From assembly GCF_947253055.1 (NCBI RefSeq), contig NZ_CAMXYE010000036.1, positions 1 to 13,899 on the forward strand: DNA of 13,899 nucleotides, given 5' to 3'. The stretch comes from an uncultured Arcanobacterium sp. (GTDB lineage Bacteria; Actinomycetota; Actinomycetes; Actinomycetales; Actinomycetaceae). A program made the translations under genes and the position numbers. The notes under the pieces are model-generated. The model was not told the origin of the DNA and ran no database searches. It saw nothing but the letters and a program-made list of their open reading frames with translations. Below, piece after piece: positions 13,750 to 13,899 of the stretch (position 1 is the first letter of the stretch; each line of letters begins with the position of its first letter).

Positions 13750-13791
13750 CACGTGGAGAGTGTTGTTTTGATGTCAAGAGTGAAGGACTGA
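13750..13791 (+). repeat. Attachment-site-like repeat copy 3 (orphan methyltransferase 3' end)
   Basis: CACGTGGAGAGTGT begins a stretch reading HVESVVLMSRVKD and TGA. Over the first 31 bases it differs from copy 2 at three positions, all third-codon C-to-T changes that keep the amino acid. No gene body precedes it. It marks the end of cassette B. Confidence 0.78.
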
Positions 13792-13899
13792 AACTGTATA
13801 AAAAGGCTTGAAGTCAAGGGATCCCGAAGAACTGCTTTTTGTGTTTATTGAGACTACAGAAATATTGTCAGAAGCGATTTTTTAGGTGTTGTGTCGTCA
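13792..13899. other. Probable left end of a third inserted element, or resumed chromosome
   Basis: AAAAAGGCTTG (13800-13810) matches 10159-10169, 50 and 49 bp after the starts of repeat copies 3 and 1. CTTGAAGTCAAG (13807-13818) is a dyad like the CTTGATGTCAAG of copy 2. GGGATCCC follows. No gene start is seen before the window ends. Confidence 0.45.

Noticed and set aside
10110..13791. CRISPR array
   Set aside because: Only three repeat copies occur, spaced about 1.7-2.0 kb apart with genes between, and no cas genes.

Overview
The window joins two kinds of DNA. Positions 1 to about 10150 are a conserved actinobacterial chromosome core. The moderate base composition, the gene set and the gene order (parC, NPP-family phosphatase, sepH, DUF4193, DUF3710, OB-fold, DUF3159, two TrkA-type proteins, APC permease, TRAM RNA methyltransferase) point to a member of the Actinomycetaceae or a close relative. 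From memory, the order from DUF4193 to the methyltransferase matches Mycobacterium tuberculosis Rv2699c to Rv2689c, but without DUF3093 and dut. The genus cannot be fixed from this sequence.

Core layout. A partial topoisomerase IV subunit A gene (minus) is divergent from a phosphodiesterase/nucleotide pyrophosphatase-like gene (plus). That gene converges on sepH (minus), which encodes an FtsZ-stimulating division protein. A plus-strand run follows: DUF4193 zinc-ribbon-like protein, then DUF3710, OB-fold and DUF3159, the last three translationally overlapped. It converges on two overlapping minus-strand TrkA/RCK genes (K+ channel or transporter regulation). The TrkA pair is divergent from an APC permease, which is probably co-transcribed with a TRAM-domain class I RNA methyltransferase.

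Accessory layout. From the last codons of the methyltransferase gene to the end of the window the DNA turns AT-rich, with AGA-rich, Firmicutes-like coding. The 3' end of the methyltransferase coding sequence (CACGTGGAGAG, encoding HVES) recurs at 10110, 12068 and 13750, always in the same orientation. The second and third copies still read as the end of such a gene (HVESVVLMSRV followed by a stop), although no gene body precedes them. These look like attachment sites left by mobile DNA that inserts into the 3' end of this gene. They cut the region into two small cassettes. Cassette A (10110-12067) holds one large DUF262/HNH protein, a likely stand-alone defence nuclease. Cassette B (12068-13749) holds a RelB/DinJ-RelE/ParE toxin-antitoxin pair on the minus strand and, divergent from it, an XRE regulator with a frameshifted small membrane protein. 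A third element probably starts at 13750 and leaves the window. No recombinase is present, so the cassettes were probably moved in trans or are remnants of larger elements. The layout resembles SCC-type islands stacked at rlmH in staphylococci, but at a different RNA methyltransferase gene and in an actinobacterium.

No rRNA, tRNA, CRISPR array or intact insertion sequence was seen.
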